DNA of 64,000 nt from Candidatus Parabacteroides intestinigallinarum. Its GTDB lineage: Bacteria > Bacteroidota > Bacteroidia > Bacteroidales > Tannerellaceae. The stretch is from assembly GCA_019114945.1 (NCBI GenBank), contig DXEN01000054.1:1-64000 (forward strand). The letters run 5' to 3'. Both the position numbers and the translations under genes were made by a program. Of the stretch, positions 63,855 through 64,000 are shown one piece after another. A model generated the notes under the pieces. The model saw only the letters and a list, made by a program, of their open reading frames with translations, was not told the DNA's origin and did no database searches. Position 1 is the first letter of the stretch. Every line of letters starts with the position of its first letter.

Positions 63855-64000
63855 ATGGCAAATACGAAAGAGATGACGGAGGGCGCTATCTTCCCTCTCC
63901 TATTTAGTTTCACGTTGCCCCTTTTGTTGGGGAACATCCTTCAGCAGACCTATTCGTTGATCGACGCGGCGATCGTCGGCAAATTCTTAGGCATAAACTC
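63855..64000 (+). CDS. MATE-family efflux transporter, N-terminal part
   Basis: Only the first 48 residues are in the window. MTEGAIFPLLFSFTLPLLLG and NILQQTYSLIDAAIVGKFLG are the first membrane helices of MATE/NorM multidrug or toxin exporters. The gene runs off the right edge. A TACCTTCG element about 45 bases upstream may be the -7 box. Confidence 0.85.
   Translation, partial: MANTKEMTEGAIFPLLFSFTLPLLLGNILQQTYSLIDAAIVGKFLGIN

Noticed and set aside
1..64000. tRNA or rRNA genes, insertion sequences, prophage
   Set aside because: All intergenic gaps were read for cloverleaf-like arms, transposase fragments and long terminal inverted repeats, and none was convincing.

Overview
The window looks like a chromosomal segment of a gut Bacteroidales, most likely Parabacteroides (P. 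distasonis-like). The signs are GldD/GldE, a GT3-type glycogen synthase, TonB-dependent and FadL outer-membrane proteins, the succinate-propionate enzymes, -7 elements of the TAnnTTTG type, and a DUF6383-like C-terminal domain. No rRNA, tRNA, insertion sequence, prophage or cas gene was recognised. It is mostly core housekeeping DNA. The species name is inferred, not read directly.

Layout. 1-1900: the start of a secreted Ig-like repeat protein (minus strand), frameshifted twice and preceded by a 30-codon leader ORF and a terminator. 1948-8000: FadL-type porin, low-Mr phosphatase, PriA, small beta-barrel protein, type II pantothenate kinase. 8119-13630: methylmalonyl-CoA mutase (two subunits) and glutamate dehydrogenase. 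13827-19246: a large PEP/pyruvate-binding protein with receiver-like N-terminal domains, then a two-gene unit of a MurU-like nucleotidyltransferase and a sugar kinase fused to a RapZ C-terminal domain. 19489-23827: glycogen phosphorylase and synthase. 23951-28338: acyltransferase, omega-amidase, and the operon nitroreductase-DUF2520-kdsC-maf. 28917-36035: TonB receptor, then a complete methylmalonyl-CoA epimerase/Na+-pumping decarboxylase operon. 36346-43554: TPR protein, purT, and a peptidase/carbonic anhydrase/CBM9/bleomycin hydrolase cluster. 44144-52619: waaA-gltX, a 7TM-HD c-di-AMP hydrolase, phoH-purC-menG-aroE. 52624-61460: PPTase-gldD-gldE-ssb, mutY, HU, a tiny mS38-like protein, RNase G, dnaK. 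61532-64000: an unusual pair (hypothetical plus agmatine-deiminase-like), a small secreted protein, and the start of a MATE transporter.

The genes join into a clear physiology. Methylmalonyl-CoA mutase, epimerase and the biotin-dependent Na+ decarboxylase convert succinyl-CoA to propionyl-CoA and pump sodium. GT3 synthase and GT35 phosphorylase store and release glycogen. KdsC and WaaA make and transfer Kdo for the LPS core. The kinase-RapZ/MurU pair points to amino-sugar salvage.

The most striking feature not explained by genes is a set of eight intergenic tandem arrays. Their sequences mostly differ, but the repeat period is always 21-22 bp or about 40-42 bp, and nearly all units carry a short dyad. 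In several arrays the dyad centres lie about 21 bp (two helical turns) apart. They occur in divergent, convergent and tandem gaps alike. Other points of interest are a candidate sigma-54 promoter with upstream dyads before dnaK, the kinase-RapZ(C) fusion, the tandem-receiver PPDK-like protein, and the lamin-tail domain on the decarboxylase gamma subunit.
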